In this document: one piece after another, positions 29,339-38,549 of the stretch
Layout of the letters: the number at the start of each line of letters is the position of its first letter
Position numbering within the stretch: the stretch's first letter is position 1
NCBI RefSeq assembly: GCF_023278085.1
Contig: NZ_CP066265.1
Coordinates: 4,172,001 to 4,236,000 of the forward strand
DNA: 64,000 bases
Direction: 5' to 3'
DNA from: Pseudomonas syringae
GTDB taxonomy: Bacteria; Pseudomonadota; Gammaproteobacteria; Pseudomonadales; Pseudomonadaceae
Notes under the pieces: generated by a model
The model's input: only the letters and a program-made list of their open reading frames with translations
Told to the model about the DNA's origin: nothing
Databases searched by the model: none
Made by a program: the position numbers and the translations under genes

Positions 29339-30223
29339 ATGCCAGCCATTGAATCCATCCAGGTCTTCCAGGCCCTGAACAGCTCACCCCATGCGCGTCT
29401 GGAGCAAAGTGCGCCGCTGGGCGACGGGCTGGTGGCCGCGCAGTGGAACAACCGGCATGACTCGCAGGAATATCACGCGCCGACTCACCATACGTTGTCA
29501 TGCTACATCGCAGACGGCACCGGTACTTTCCGGCGCGGCCAGCCGGACCGCAAAGGCTCGCCGGGCAAGCTCTGCATATTGCCCGCAGGCCATGAATCGG
29601 CCTGGGTGGTGAATGGCGAGATCCGTCTGGCGCATCTGTATTTCAGCCCGGAACACTTTGCGCTGGGCTGCGTCACGCTGCTGGATCGCGAGCCGCGCGA
29701 GATGCAACTGCGTGAAAACACCTTTCTGGAAGACCCGGCACAAGCGGCGCGCTTCCAGCAGTTGATCCGCCTGAACTGGGCCGAACCCGGCGAACGTCTG
29801 CTGACCAGCAGCCTGGCCCACGAAATGGTCAGCCATGCGTTGCTCAGCCAGGCAGGCATGCGCGAAGGCTTGCGCCTGAAAGGCGGGCTGGCGCCGCATT
29901 TGCGGCGTCAGTTGATTGAGTTCATCGAAACGCACCTGGCTGACCCCTTGAGCCTCGGGCAACTGGCGAGCCTGTGTGCGCTGTCGGAATACCACTTCGC
30001 CCGCATGTTCCGGGAAAGCTTCGGCTTGCCGCCCCATCAGTACCTGCTGGCCCGACGGATCGAGCAGGCTCGCCGATTGCTGCGCCAGACCGCCACGCCC
30101 CTCGGAGAAATCGCGCTGGCTTGCGGTTTTGCCAGCGCCAGCCACTTCAGCAACCGGTTTCGTCAGGCCGTGGGCGCAACGCCCGGTGAATATCGACTGG
30201 CGTTAGGGTCTGTTCGACCCTGA
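29339..30223 (+). CDS. AraC-family transcriptional regulator
   Basis: A 294-residue regulator. The N-terminal half is a cupin-like sensor domain (THHTLSCYIADGTGTFRRGQ). The C-terminal double helix-turn-helix begins about residue 195 (LSLGQLASLCALSEYHFARM, and IALACGFASASHFSNRFRQA). The ATG is preceded by AAAGGAG. It is divergent from the EamA exporter with 136 bp between them, which suggests control of that gene. Confidence 0.9.
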   Translation: MPAIESIQVFQALNSSPHARLEQSAPLGDGLVAAQWNNRHDSQEYHAPTHHTLSCYIADGTGTFRRGQPDRKGSPGKLCILPAGHESAWVVNGEIRLAHLYFSPEHFALGCVTLLDREPREMQLRENTFLEDPAQAARFQQLIRLNWAEPGERLLTSSLAHEMVSHALLSQAGMREGLRLKGGLAPHLRRQLIEFIETHLADPLSLGQLASLCALSEYHFARMFRESFGLPPHQYLLARRIEQARRLLRQTATPLGEIALACGFASASHFSNRFRQAVGATPGEYRLALGSVRP

Positions 30224-30245
30224 GCGGAAAAATGCAACGCAATAT

Positions 30246-30264
30246 GAATGATAAATATTCTCAT
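30246..30264. promoter_or_regulatory. Fur-like box upstream of fecI
   Basis: GAATGATAAATATTCTCAT resembles the Fur consensus of alternating GATAAT hexamers and lies 66 bp before the sigma-factor start, as expected for iron repression of fecIR. Confidence 0.7.
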
Positions 30265-30311
30265 ACGCAAAAGAGTCTGCCAGAATCCACGCCATCATTG
30301 AATCCCGTGGA

Positions 30312-30827
30312 TTGTTCTCCGAGATGCACACCGCCCTTTCCGCTCTCAATCACACTGTCGAAGGCCTTTATGAGGCACACAACGCCTGGCTGACGACCTG
30401 GTTGCGGCGCAGGCTCGGCTGCCCTCACAACGCGGCCGATCTGGCGCAGGACACGTTCATCAAGGTGCTGGGCGCCCGCGATACTGCGCAGATCATCGAG
30501 CCCCGTGCGTTCCTGACCACTATTGCCAAACGCGTGTTGAGCAATCACTACCGGCGTCAGGATCTGGAGCGCGCCTATCATCAGGCGCTGTCCGAACTGC
30601 CGGAAAGCGTGGCACCCTCGGAAGAAGAACGGGCGATCATCCTCGAAACCCTGATAGAGCTGGATCAGTTGCTGGACGGCCTGCCGGCGCTGGTCAAACG
30701 CGCCTTCCTGATGTCGCAGGTCGACGGCCTGAGCCACGGCCAGATCGCCGCCGAGCTGGGCATCTCCATCGCGACGGTCAAACGCCACCTGAGCAAGGCC
30801 GCGCTGCGCTGCTATTTCGCTTTATGA
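30312..30827 (+). CDS. fecI: ECF sigma factor FecI (iron-citrate signalling)
   Basis: A 171-residue iron-starvation sigma factor. Region 2 includes DLAQDTFIKVL and region 4 a helix-turn-helix (GLSHGQIAAELGISIATVKR). The first ATG is 30312; a second at 30324 would give MHTALSAL. It is linked to fecR by ATGA-type overlap and to fecA further downstream, so it is named from this context plus the strong FecA match. In the E. coli model it is released by FecR when ferric citrate binds FecA, and then transcribes fecA. Confidence 0.88.
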   Translation: MFSEMHTALSALNHTVEGLYEAHNAWLTTWLRRRLGCPHNAADLAQDTFIKVLGARDTAQIIEPRAFLTTIAKRVLSNHYRRQDLERAYHQALSELPESVAPSEEERAIILETLIELDQLLDGLPALVKRAFLMSQVDGLSHGQIAAELGISIATVKRHLSKAALRCYFAL

Positions 30828-31801
30828 ACCCGACCAGCGATTCTCTGAACAGATCCGATATCTCGCCTGCCGTGGCGCAGCAAGCAGTCAACTGGCTGCT
30901 GGAAATGCAGGAAGGCGTACTCGACTCCCGCCGACAGCAGGCCTGGCAGCTGTGGCTCAATGGCAATTCCGAGCATCAGCGGGCCTGGGCGCATATGCAA
31001 CGCGTCAATCAGCGCCTGAGCGGGCTGTCCTCGCCACTGGCACACGCGGCCCTCAATGCGCCAAAATCCAACAGCCGTCGGCAGGCGCTGAAACTGCTGT
31101 TGCTGCTGGGTGCGGGCTCGGCGGCAGGCTGGAGCCTGCGCGAGCAGATCGCGCTGCAACCGTTGCTGGCCGACTACAACAGCGGCGTGGGCGAACAGCG
31201 CAAGGTGGCGCTGAGCGATGGCAGCCAGGTGCAGTTGAATACCGCCAGCGCCGTGGATGTGCGCTTCGATACGCAGCAGCGGCTGATCCAGTTGCTGCAA
31301 GGCGAAATCCTCATGACCGCTTCGGCGGATCAGCGCCCGTTGCACCTGCTTAGCGCTGAAGGCACGGTGAAAGCCTCGACGGGCACCAGCCGCTTCAATC
31401 TGCGCCAGCTGGAGGGGCGCACGCAACTGGCGGTATTCGCCGGGGCCATCGAAGTAGCGCCCGCCGGCAGAACCGGGCCGGGCCTGATGCTGCGGGCGAG
31501 CCAGCAAGTGACGTTCAGTCGTGATGCCTGGGACAGCGTGCGCCCGCTGGATGCAGGCAGTGGCGCGTGGGCCGAAGGGATGCTGGTGGCGTCGCGCATG
31601 AAGCTGTCGGACTTTCTGAGCGAGCTGGGTCGCTACCGACGCGGCCGTTTGAACTGTGACGCAAAAGTGGCCAGCCTGTTGATCTCCGGCAGCTACCCAT
31701 TGGCCGACAGCGAACGCATCCTCGACATGCTCGAACTCGCCCTCCCCGTGCGCGTGCAGCGCTTTACCCGCTATTGGGTGAACGTGCAGGCGCGGGTCTG
31801 A
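30824..31801 (+). CDS. fecR: Anti-sigma/sigma regulator FecR
   Basis: Inner-membrane regulator of FecI. The N-terminal cytoplasmic segment carries DUF4880-type motifs (AVNWLLEMQEGVLDSRRQQAWQLW in part), followed by a hydrophobic stretch near residues 88-101 (ALKLLLLLGAGSAAGW) and the periplasmic FecR domain (KVALSDGSQVQLNTASAVDV). The length is 325 residues. Its start overlaps the fecI stop by 4 bp. It relays the signal from the N-terminal domain of FecA. An 850-bp repeat-filled gap follows before fecA. Confidence 0.9.
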   Translation: MNPTSDSLNRSDISPAVAQQAVNWLLEMQEGVLDSRRQQAWQLWLNGNSEHQRAWAHMQRVNQRLSGLSSPLAHAALNAPKSNSRRQALKLLLLLGAGSAAGWSLREQIALQPLLADYNSGVGEQRKVALSDGSQVQLNTASAVDVRFDTQQRLIQLLQGEILMTASADQRPLHLLSAEGTVKASTGTSRFNLRQLEGRTQLAVFAGAIEVAPAGRTGPGLMLRASQQVTFSRDAWDSVRPLDAGSGAWAEGMLVASRMKLSDFLSELGRYRRGRLNCDAKVASLLISGSYPLADSERILDMLELALPVRVQRFTRYWVNVQARV

Positions 31802-31810
31802 CAGTGATTG

Positions 31811-31882
31811 CCCAGCTTTTGATTTATCGTTCCCACGCTCCGCGTGGTAATGCCTTTCGTGACGCTCCGCGTCACACGGCGG
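31811..31882. repeat. 72-bp direct repeat, first copy
   Basis: Identical by eye to 32074-32145. It contains the two-hairpin element (CCACGCTCCGCGTGG, then GTGACGCTCCGCGTCAC) with a shared left flank CCCAGCTTTTGATTTATCG. Confidence 0.8.
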
Positions 31883-31975
31883 GGCCTTGATGCGTACTTC
31901 AGGCCGAACGAAATGCAGGCTCCGTTGAAGCCAGAACGTCGGTTCCGCTTGCTGTCTCACAAGAACTTAAGACTT

Positions 31976-32060
31976 GTGACGCAGAGCGTCACGAACTGCA
32001 TGCCGACGCGGAGCATCAGCACGATAGTCAGCTGGACTTGCGTAGGTCGGCCAAAATTTT
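31976..32060. repeat. 85-bp direct repeat, first copy (inverted two-hairpin element)
   Basis: Matches 32484-32568 with two differences. It begins GTGACGCAGAGCGTCACGAA and runs through GACTTGCGTAGGTCGGCC to AAAATTTT. The hairpin unit is in the opposite orientation to the 72-bp copies. Confidence 0.8.
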
Positions 32061-32073
32061 GCTCATCCCCACG

Positions 32074-32145
32074 CCCAGCTTTTGATTTATCGTTCCCACG
32101 CTCCGCGTGGTAATGCCTTTCGTGACGCTCCGCGTCACACGGCGG
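32074..32145. repeat. 72-bp direct repeat, second copy
   Basis: Second identical copy of the 31811-31882 block. Confidence 0.8.
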
Positions 32146-32483
32146 TTCTGCGAAATCAGGTGGGTGGGGGTTCGGCTCAGGTCCCCTTTTCGCCCCTCGG
32201 CGACTCACTTTGAGGGACCAAAGTGAGCAAAGTCCTCGCTCCTGTTTCCGGCCCGACTTCGTCGGGTTCCTTCGCCCTGTCACTGATCCGGGGGGCGCCG
32301 CAACGGGCCATCCATGGCCCGGTGCGGCTTGCTCGGCGTCCTGCCGAGCATCCCCCGGATCAGCGCCAGGACTCAGCCGTCACTCACGTCGCAATCTGCG
32401 TCGTCAGTGCCATCGTGACAAAAAAGCGTTTTTATGTGTGCAGTGATTACAGGCAAGGCATGACACTGCGCTGCAACACGGAT
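32146..32483. other. Non-coding repeat-derived DNA between fecR and fecA
   Basis: No supported gene. It includes a CTCACTTTG/CAAAGTGAG stem and CCGGCCCGACTTCGTCGGG, the same module as at 21.08-21.15 kb. AAAAAAGCGTTTTT follows at about 32.42 kb. Together with the flanking direct repeats it separates fecR from fecA by about 850 bp. Confidence 0.6.
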
Positions 32484-32568
32484 GTGACGCAGAGCGTCAC
32501 GAACTGCATGCCGACGCGGAGCATCGGCACGATAGTCAGTTGGACTTGCGTAGGTCGGCCAAAATTTT
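32484..32568. repeat. 85-bp direct repeat, second copy
   Basis: Second copy of the 31976-32060 block, 82 bp before the fecA start. The fecA promoter must lie in or just after it. Confidence 0.8.
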
Positions 32569-32650
32569 TCAAACAGTGTGAGCCGTTTTTTGCTGCTCGC
32601 GTGACAGACAGGGAAAGCATCTCTCAACCTTCCGGTCAAAGGACTCCTGC

Positions 32651-34999
32651 ATGTCAGCCCGCCCTACTCAACTTTCGCCATTGGTGCGCACACTGCGTCA
32701 TGTCATTTTCGGCGCCAGCCTCTCGGTCGGCAGCCTGTCGATGGCTTACGCTGCAGACGTGACTCCCAAGGTGTATCACATCGCACCCAGCGAGCTTGAG
32801 GCGGCGCTGAGTCAGTTCGGGCGCGAGTCGGGCGTGCTGATTTCTTACGGTTCGCAGATCACCGGCGGTTTGAAAAGCCGTGGGCTGGAAGGTCAATACA
32901 CGCCTGAGCAAGGCCTGAATGCCTTGCTCGAAGGCACCGGGTTGCAGGCCATGGCTGACGGCAACAACGGCTTCACGTTGCAATCGGCCAGTGTGGCGGG
33001 CGCGCCTATCGAACTGGGCGTCTCCACGGTGGTCGGCGACTGGCTGGGCGAAGCGCAGCAGACCAACGTGTTCGAACATCCGGGCGCACGTGACGTGATT
33101 CGCCGCGAGGAGTTCGAGCGTGCAGGTGCAACGTCGGCGCGCGAGGTGCTCAATCGCATTCCCGGCGTCAATGCGCCGGACAACAACGGCACCGGTAGCC
33201 ATGACATGGCGTTGAACTTCGGCATTCGCGGCCTCAACCCGCGTCTGGCATCACGCTCCACCGTATTGATGGACGGCATCCCGGTGCCGTTTGCACCTTA
33301 TGGTCAGCCACAACTGTCCTTCGCGCCGATCAGCATGGGCAACATGGACGCTGTGGATGTGGTACGCGGCGGCGGCGCAGTGCGTTACGGCCCGCAAAAC
33401 GTGGGCGGCATCGTCAACTTCGTGACCCGCGCCATCCCCGATGCGCCGACGCTCAAAGGCGGCATACAGACCGAAACCAGCCCGTCGTCCAGCCATGACG
33501 GCTTCAAGACCACCGGCAACCTGCTGGCCGGCGGCACCGCAGACAACGGTCTGGGTGGTGCGATTCTGTATTCCGGCGTGCGCGGCGGTGACTGGCGCGA
33601 ACACAGCGACACTGAAATCGATGACCTGATTCTCAAAGGCAAATACCAGATCGACGAGGCCAACAGCCTCAATGCCATGGCGCAGTACTACGAGGGCGAA
33701 GCACAGATGCCCGGCGGGCTGAGCGTCAAGGACTACGATGCCGACCCGTATCAGTCGACGCGCTTGAAAGACAAGTTCTGGGGCCGTCGCACGATGTTCA
33801 ACTTCGGCTATCGCTACGAACAGGATGCGCGGGTGTTCACGGCCAACACGTTCTTCACCAAGACCTTGCGCAGCGGTTATCTCGATCAGGGCAACTTCGT
33901 CTCACTGTCGCCTCGTGAGTACTGGGTGCGCGGCCTGGAAACACGCTTCTCGCAAGGCTTCGCACTGGGCGAGACCTGGCACGAAGTCGGCGTCGGTTAT
34001 CGCTACGTCAATGAAGCCGGTCATGAACTGCGCTATCGCGAACCGGTAACGGGCGAACTGCCAACCACCGGCAGCCGCAACGACCGCGACACCCGCGGCG
34101 CGACAGAAGCGCATGCGTTTTACATCGATGACCGGATCGATATCGGCAAGTGGACCATCACGCCCGGCGTTCGCTACGAAATGATCGACACCGCGCAGAA
34201 CAACAACCTGACCAATGCCCGCTATCAAGGCGACTACAGCACCGCGCTGCCTGCATTGAACGTGCTTTATCACCTGACTGACACCTGGAACCTGTACGCC
34301 AACACCGAGGGCTCGTTCGGCAGCGTGCAGTACAGCCAGATGCCTAACCGCGTGACCGGGGATGAAGTCAAACCGGAAAAGGCGCGTACCTGGGAGCTGG
34401 GAACACGTTACGACAACGGTAACCTGCGGGCCGAGATCGGCGCGTTCCTGATCAACTTCGACAATCAGTACGACAGCAACCAGACCAACGACACGGTGAT
34501 CGCACGCGGTGAAACGCGTCATCAAGGCATCGAAACCAGCATCAATTACGCGCTGGAAGGTCTGAACCCGGCACTGGCTGGCTACGATGTCTACGCAACC
34601 TATGCGTTCGTAGACGCAACCATTCGTGAAGAAGGCCCGAACAAGGGCAACCGCGTGCCGTTCTCGTCAAAGCATAAAGGCACGCTGGGCGTCAGCTATA
34701 CCGAAGGGCCGTGGAAGCTCAATGTCGACAGTTCTTTCCAGAGCGATCAGTTCGCCGACAACGCCAACACGGCAGCCGAAAGCGCCGATGGCAGCACTGG
34801 CAAGATCCCGGGTTACATGCTGTTCAGCAGCCGCGCCAACTACGACTTCGGCCCGCAATTGTCGGACCTCAACGTTGCTGTCGGGATAAAGAATATCTTC
34901 AACCGCCAGTACTACACCCGCTCGTTCGACGACAACAACCGCGGCAAATACGTCGGCGAACCGCGCACGGTGTATGTGCAGACGTCGGTTGCGTTCTAG
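32651..34999 (+). CDS. fecA: TonB-dependent ferric citrate receptor and transducer FecA
   Basis: A 782-residue outer-membrane receptor. The signal peptide ends near MAYAAD, and an N-terminal signalling (STN) domain spans about residues 40-115 (YHIAPSELEAALSQFGRESG). The plug includes VVGDWLGEAQQTNVFEH and GARDVIRREEFERAGATSAR, and the barrel ends in VAF. Long stretches (for example IRGLNPRLASRSTVLMDGIP) agree with E. coli FecA as I remember it, which makes ferric citrate the likely ligand. With fecI and fecR upstream this is a complete fecIRA system, though split by repeats. Confidence 0.93.
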   Translation: MSARPTQLSPLVRTLRHVIFGASLSVGSLSMAYAADVTPKVYHIAPSELEAALSQFGRESGVLISYGSQITGGLKSRGLEGQYTPEQGLNALLEGTGLQAMADGNNGFTLQSASVAGAPIELGVSTVVGDWLGEAQQTNVFEHPGARDVIRREEFERAGATSAREVLNRIPGVNAPDNNGTGSHDMALNFGIRGLNPRLASRSTVLMDGIPVPFAPYGQPQLSFAPISMGNMDAVDVVRGGGAVRYGPQNVGGIVNFVTRAIPDAPTLKGGIQTETSPSSSHDGFKTTGNLLAGGTADNGLGGAILYSGVRGGDWREHSDTEIDDLILKGKYQIDEANSLNAMAQYYEGEAQMPGGLSVKDYDADPYQSTRLKDKFWGRRTMFNFGYRYEQDARVFTANTFFTKTLRSGYLDQGNFVSLSPREYWVRGLETRFSQGFALGETWHEVGVGYRYVNEAGHELRYREPVTGELPTTGSRNDRDTRGATEAHAFYIDDRIDIGKWTITPGVRYEMIDTAQNNNLTNARYQGDYSTALPALNVLYHLTDTWNLYANTEGSFGSVQYSQMPNRVTGDEVKPEKARTWELGTRYDNGNLRAEIGAFLINFDNQYDSNQTNDTVIARGETRHQGIETSINYALEGLNPALAGYDVYATYAFVDATIREEGPNKGNRVPFSSKHKGTLGVSYTEGPWKLNVDSSFQSDQFADNANTAAESADGSTGKIPGYMLFSSRANYDFGPQLSDLNVAVGIKNIFNRQYYTRSFDDNNRGKYVGEPRTVYVQTSVAF

Positions 35000-35080
35000 T
35001 TTCAGGAAAAAAGACGACGCTGGTGCCAACGCATTGGCATGCATTTCGGCACAACCTGCACCATGCGTCACGGCGGCCAT

Positions 35081-35133
35081 GTGACGCAGAGCGTCACGAA
35101 CTGCATTCCCACGCTGGAGCGTGAGGAACGAGA
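35081..35133 (-). repeat. Two-hairpin extragenic repeat downstream of fecA
   Basis: GTGACGCAGAGCGTCACGAA followed by CACGCTGGAGCGTG is an inverted-orientation copy of the element at 20.97 and 31.8 kb. Confidence 0.75.
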
Positions 35134-35213
35134 GGCGTCAAGGAGAACGCCTATCGTGCCCATACTCCGCGTGCTCCGAGTCCAATCCCGAGCAAGCGGC
35201 ACCGCGCAGATTT

Positions 35214-35270
35214 GTAATGCGCCGCGTCACGAACTGCATGTTCACCCTAAAGCGTGAGTTGAGTAACGAG
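35214..35270 (-). repeat. Degenerate copy of the two-hairpin repeat
   Basis: CGCGTCACGAACTGCATG followed by AAAGCGTGAG is a decayed copy just before the 3' end of the convergent receptor gene. Confidence 0.5.
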
Positions 35271-35283
35271 AAGCAGGTTCCTG

Positions 35284-37785
35284 TCACCACCGATACGTAG
35301 CACTTGCCTGCACGGTACGTTGCGAGCCGTACCAGCACCATGAATAGGTGTAGCAGGACGCGACGTACTCCTTGTTGGCCAGGTTGGTGACGTTCAGTGC
35401 CAGGCGCAGGTTGTCCATGCTGTTGCTGATGTTCGGGATGTCGTAATGCACAGCAGCATCGAACAAGGTGTAGCCCGGCACTTTCAGGGTGTTGGCTTCA
35501 TCGCCCCAGCTTGCCCCGACATAACGCGCACCGCCGCCCACGCCAGCCCCCTTCAACTGCCCCTCATGAAACGTGTAATCGACCCATGCCGACGCCGTAT
35601 GGCGTGGAATGGCCGGAGCTGTGGTGCCTTTGGTCGAAACCTCCGGACCCGGTGCGTCGCCGATGATGCCGGACGTTACATTGACCACGTTGTTGGACTT
35701 GGTCACCCGGTTATCCAGATAGGCATAGGCGGCCGTGATGTCCAGGTTGTCATTCAGACTGGCCTTGCCTTCCAGTTCGAAACCACGCGACTGCACTTCA
35801 CCGGTCTGCACCTGACAGACCGCGCCATTACACATATTGCCTTCCGGGTCCTGGGTCAGCACATTGGCACGACGCAAATCGAAAATCGCTGCAGTGATGA
35901 AGCTGTTGCTGCCGGGTGGCTGGTATTTGATGCCAAGTTCGTACTGCGTGCCTTCGGTCGGCTCGAACAGCGAACCGCCCAGCCCTGTGCCGGTTTGTGG
36001 TTCGAAGGATTCGGAATAACTGATGTACGGCGCCAGCCCGTTATCGAACAGGTAAACCAGGCCCAGACGCCCGGTGAACGCTTCGCTGTCGGCAGAAGAC
36101 CGGGTCTTGGCGCGTGAAGTCAGGTCGGTAGAACTGTTGCTGCTCTCGGCCCAGTCGTAACGGCCGCCCATCAACAACACCCATTTGTCCCACTTCAACT
36201 GTTCTTGCAGGTACAAGCCTTTTTGCTGATCGCGCTGCGTGCTGGACTCGGTGTAACCCGGGATCGCCACCGGCGAACCATAGACCGGATTGAAGATATC
36301 CAGCGTTGGCCCAATGCCATAACCGGCTTTGCTATCAGTGCTGGTGTTCTGATAATCGGCCCCCAGCAGCAACGTATGCTGCAGTGGGCCAGTGTCGAAC
36401 CTGGCCTGCATCTGATTATCGAACGTGTACGAATCCAGGTTCACGTCGGTGGCGATGGTGGCGCGTTCCGAGGTGCGATAGTCAGGCTGCAAAGTGCCCC
36501 AGCCGTTATAGATGCTTCGGTAAAGCCCTTCACTGCGCAGGTAGCGGGCGTTCTGGCGGAAGGTCCAGACATCATTCAGGTGGTGTTCGAACAGGTAACC
36601 CACCGCATGGTACTCACGGTCGCTCTTTTCGAAGTCTTTCTCGCCGTCATAAAAGTCAAAGTCGATGTGCCGCCCGGTCGGGCTGTTCACCACTGAACCG
36701 TAGGCAGGCATCGAGCCATAAGACGCGCCTTTGGGATCGCTCTGATAATTGGCCAGCACGGTCAACGACGTATCGTCATCGGGCCGCCAGGTGAATGCCG
36801 AAGCGATTGACTGACGACGGGTTTCGGTGTGTTCGATCTGGCCGTCAGCATCATCGTACAGCCCGGACAGGCGATAGGAATAAACGCCTTGATCATCGAC
36901 AGGGCCGCCGAAATCGAACGTGGTGCGCTTCTTGTTGAAGGTGCCGTAGGTCAGACCGATCTCGTGAAACGGTGTTTCTGTCGGCAACTTGCTGACCATG
37001 TTCACCACGCCGCTGGGGCTGGCCTGGCCGTATAACACTGACGCGGGACCGCGCAGCACTTCCACCCGCTCCAGATCGAACGCATCCTTTTGCGGCGCAG
37101 CGTCGCGGTTGTCGGGCATGCGCAGCCCGTCCAGATACAACGCAGGCGAGAACCCACGGATGCTCAGCATGTCCAGACGCGAAGCCGTAGAGCCGCGCGT
37201 CTCGGGCACCACTGCGGCGCTGTAGCGCAACATCTGGCTAAGATTCTCCGCGCCCTGGGCTTTCATCTGATCCTTGGTCACCACCGAGATCGATTGCGGC
37301 GTCTCGATCAGCGCGGTGTCGGTCTTGGTTGCCGACAACCCGCGCGCGGCCACATAACCGGTCACCGGCCCGGTGGCGGTCTCGAATTGCGCCGCACCAC
37401 TGATGGTGGTGGCCTGCAACTCCATCGAACCCTCGACAGCCTCGGGCGCGGCCTCGATACGATATCGATTGGCCGACAACGCCATGGCCCGCAAACCGCT
37501 GCCGCCCAACAGGCGGGCAATCGCCTCATCGGGGCTGTACTGCCCCTGCAAACCGTTGCTGCGCCTGCCTTGGGTAAGCGCAGGATCGAACGCCAGCGCC
37601 AGGCCTGCCTGTTCCGAAAAGGTGTTGAGCACCTGACTCAAATCACCGGCCGGTATCGAGAAACTGCGCGTCGCATTGACGCCGGCCGCTGGCAGGGAAG
37701 ATTCGGCGGCGTGCGACGGCAGCGCTGCACACGCCATCAGAACGGCAAGTGCCAAGGGGTGCAGCGAACTGGCGGGACGGGGCAT
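35284..37785 (-). CDS. TonB-dependent siderophore receptor with signalling domain (FoxA/FhuA type)
   Basis: An 833-residue outer-membrane receptor starting MPRPASSLHPLALAV at 37785, preceded by AAGGATC; the open frame upstream is not coding. After a signal peptide (ALPSHAAES) comes an STN signalling domain (FSIPAGDLSQVLNTFSEQAG), then plug and barrel. The C-terminal CYTYSWCWYGSQRTVQASAT with a final RW resembles hydroxamate (ferrioxamine, ferrichrome) receptors. The STN domain fits the FecI/FecR-type pair at 38.5-40.1 kb on the same strand. The exact siderophore cannot be told. Confidence 0.88.
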   Translation of the reverse strand: MPRPASSLHPLALAVLMACAALPSHAAESSLPAAGVNATRSFSIPAGDLSQVLNTFSEQAGLALAFDPALTQGRRSNGLQGQYSPDEAIARLLGGSGLRAMALSANRYRIEAAPEAVEGSMELQATTISGAAQFETATGPVTGYVAARGLSATKTDTALIETPQSISVVTKDQMKAQGAENLSQMLRYSAAVVPETRGSTASRLDMLSIRGFSPALYLDGLRMPDNRDAAPQKDAFDLERVEVLRGPASVLYGQASPSGVVNMVSKLPTETPFHEIGLTYGTFNKKRTTFDFGGPVDDQGVYSYRLSGLYDDADGQIEHTETRRQSIASAFTWRPDDDTSLTVLANYQSDPKGASYGSMPAYGSVVNSPTGRHIDFDFYDGEKDFEKSDREYHAVGYLFEHHLNDVWTFRQNARYLRSEGLYRSIYNGWGTLQPDYRTSERATIATDVNLDSYTFDNQMQARFDTGPLQHTLLLGADYQNTSTDSKAGYGIGPTLDIFNPVYGSPVAIPGYTESSTQRDQQKGLYLQEQLKWDKWVLLMGGRYDWAESSNSSTDLTSRAKTRSSADSEAFTGRLGLVYLFDNGLAPYISYSESFEPQTGTGLGGSLFEPTEGTQYELGIKYQPPGSNSFITAAIFDLRRANVLTQDPEGNMCNGAVCQVQTGEVQSRGFELEGKASLNDNLDITAAYAYLDNRVTKSNNVVNVTSGIIGDAPGPEVSTKGTTAPAIPRHTASAWVDYTFHEGQLKGAGVGGGARYVGASWGDEANTLKVPGYTLFDAAVHYDIPNISNSMDNLRLALNVTNLANKEYVASCYTYSWCWYGSQRTVQASATYRW

Positions 37786-38032
37786 GACAGATCCTTGGTA
37801 TAGATTGGGTTTCCTTAGCCTTGACGTATACCTTCGTGAAACAGACAGTGAATGAGATGGATTTACATTCAAATAATCGTCGGTGCTTTTTTGCTGCGAA
37901 ATATTTCTTACATATTGGGGTTGAATTGTCAGGCCATTGCCGCCAACACTGTGAGTGAGCGCAAACGAAATCGATTCCGCAGGGAATCGCACAGTCCAGC
38001 CTCGCACGAGCAAGCCCTAATAAGGATTAACT
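37786..38032. promoter_or_regulatory. Divergent promoter region of the siderophore receptor and the HPF-like gene
   Basis: 247 bp between divergent genes. No clear Fur box was found on the receptor side, which fits activation through the ECF sigma pair rather than direct Fur control. Confidence 0.4.
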
Positions 38033-38464
38033 ATGCAAATCCAGGTCAATAGCGATAATCACATCGAAAGCAGTATCCGACTGGAGGAGTGGGTCCGTAG
38101 CACCGTTGAAAGCACGCTCGAACACTACGACGAAAACCTGACTCGCGTGGAAGTCCATATCCGCGATGAAAACGGCGACAAGCCCGGCCCGCATGACATC
38201 AAATGCCAGATGGAAGCGCGGCCCAAAGGACACCAACCTATTTCTGTTTCCCACAAAGCCGATACGGTCGATCAGGCTGTGGATGGTGCTGCGGTAAAAC
38301 TCGATCACGCTCTCGAGCATCTGTTTGGCAAGCTGCGCGGCAGCAAACGCGGCGCTGCGCCGGCCCTCGCCGAGCAGGACGACGACCCGATCAGCCCGGA
38401 CGCGCTGCTCGAAGAAGAATTTCTGGAAAAAGAGCAGGAGAAAGAAGCCGCTCGGCTGACCTGA
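38033..38464 (+). CDS. HPF/RaiA-family ribosome-associated protein
   Basis: A 143-residue protein. Residues 1-100 follow the HPF/RaiA pattern (MQIQVNSDNHIESSIRLEEW; ARPKGHQPISVSHKADTVDQ), a fold that binds the 30S decoding site in hibernation or stress. The last 35 residues are very acidic (EEEFLEKEQEKEAARLT) and not part of the core fold. It sits between a receptor and its sigma pair on the opposite strand, so it interrupts that system. The ATG follows AAGGATTAACT. It has its own terminator. Confidence 0.82.
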   Translation: MQIQVNSDNHIESSIRLEEWVRSTVESTLEHYDENLTRVEVHIRDENGDKPGPHDIKCQMEARPKGHQPISVSHKADTVDQAVDGAAVKLDHALEHLFGKLRGSKRGAAPALAEQDDDPISPDALLEEEFLEKEQEKEAARLT

Positions 38465-38507
38465 GTTAGCTGACACGTGTGGTAAACAGATACGTTTTGT
38501 AAACAAA

Positions 38508-38536
38508 GGGCGAACCGGAAACGGTTCGCCCTTTTT
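38508..38536 (+). terminator. Rho-independent terminator after the HPF-like gene
   Basis: GGGCGAACCG, a GAAA loop, CGGTTCGCCC, then TTTTT. It lies 43 bp past the stop and just before the convergent anti-sigma gene end. Confidence 0.9.
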
Positions 38537-38549
38537 GCCAAGGGCGCAG

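Noticed and set aside
31802..32570. Repeats between fecR and fecA as a CRISPR array
   Set aside because: Units are long palindromic elements in both orientations with irregular spacing, without equal spacers or cas genes.
37786..38013. N-terminal extension of the siderophore receptor
   Set aside because: The signal peptide starts at 37785 after AAGGATC; the upstream 76 codons are promoter DNA.
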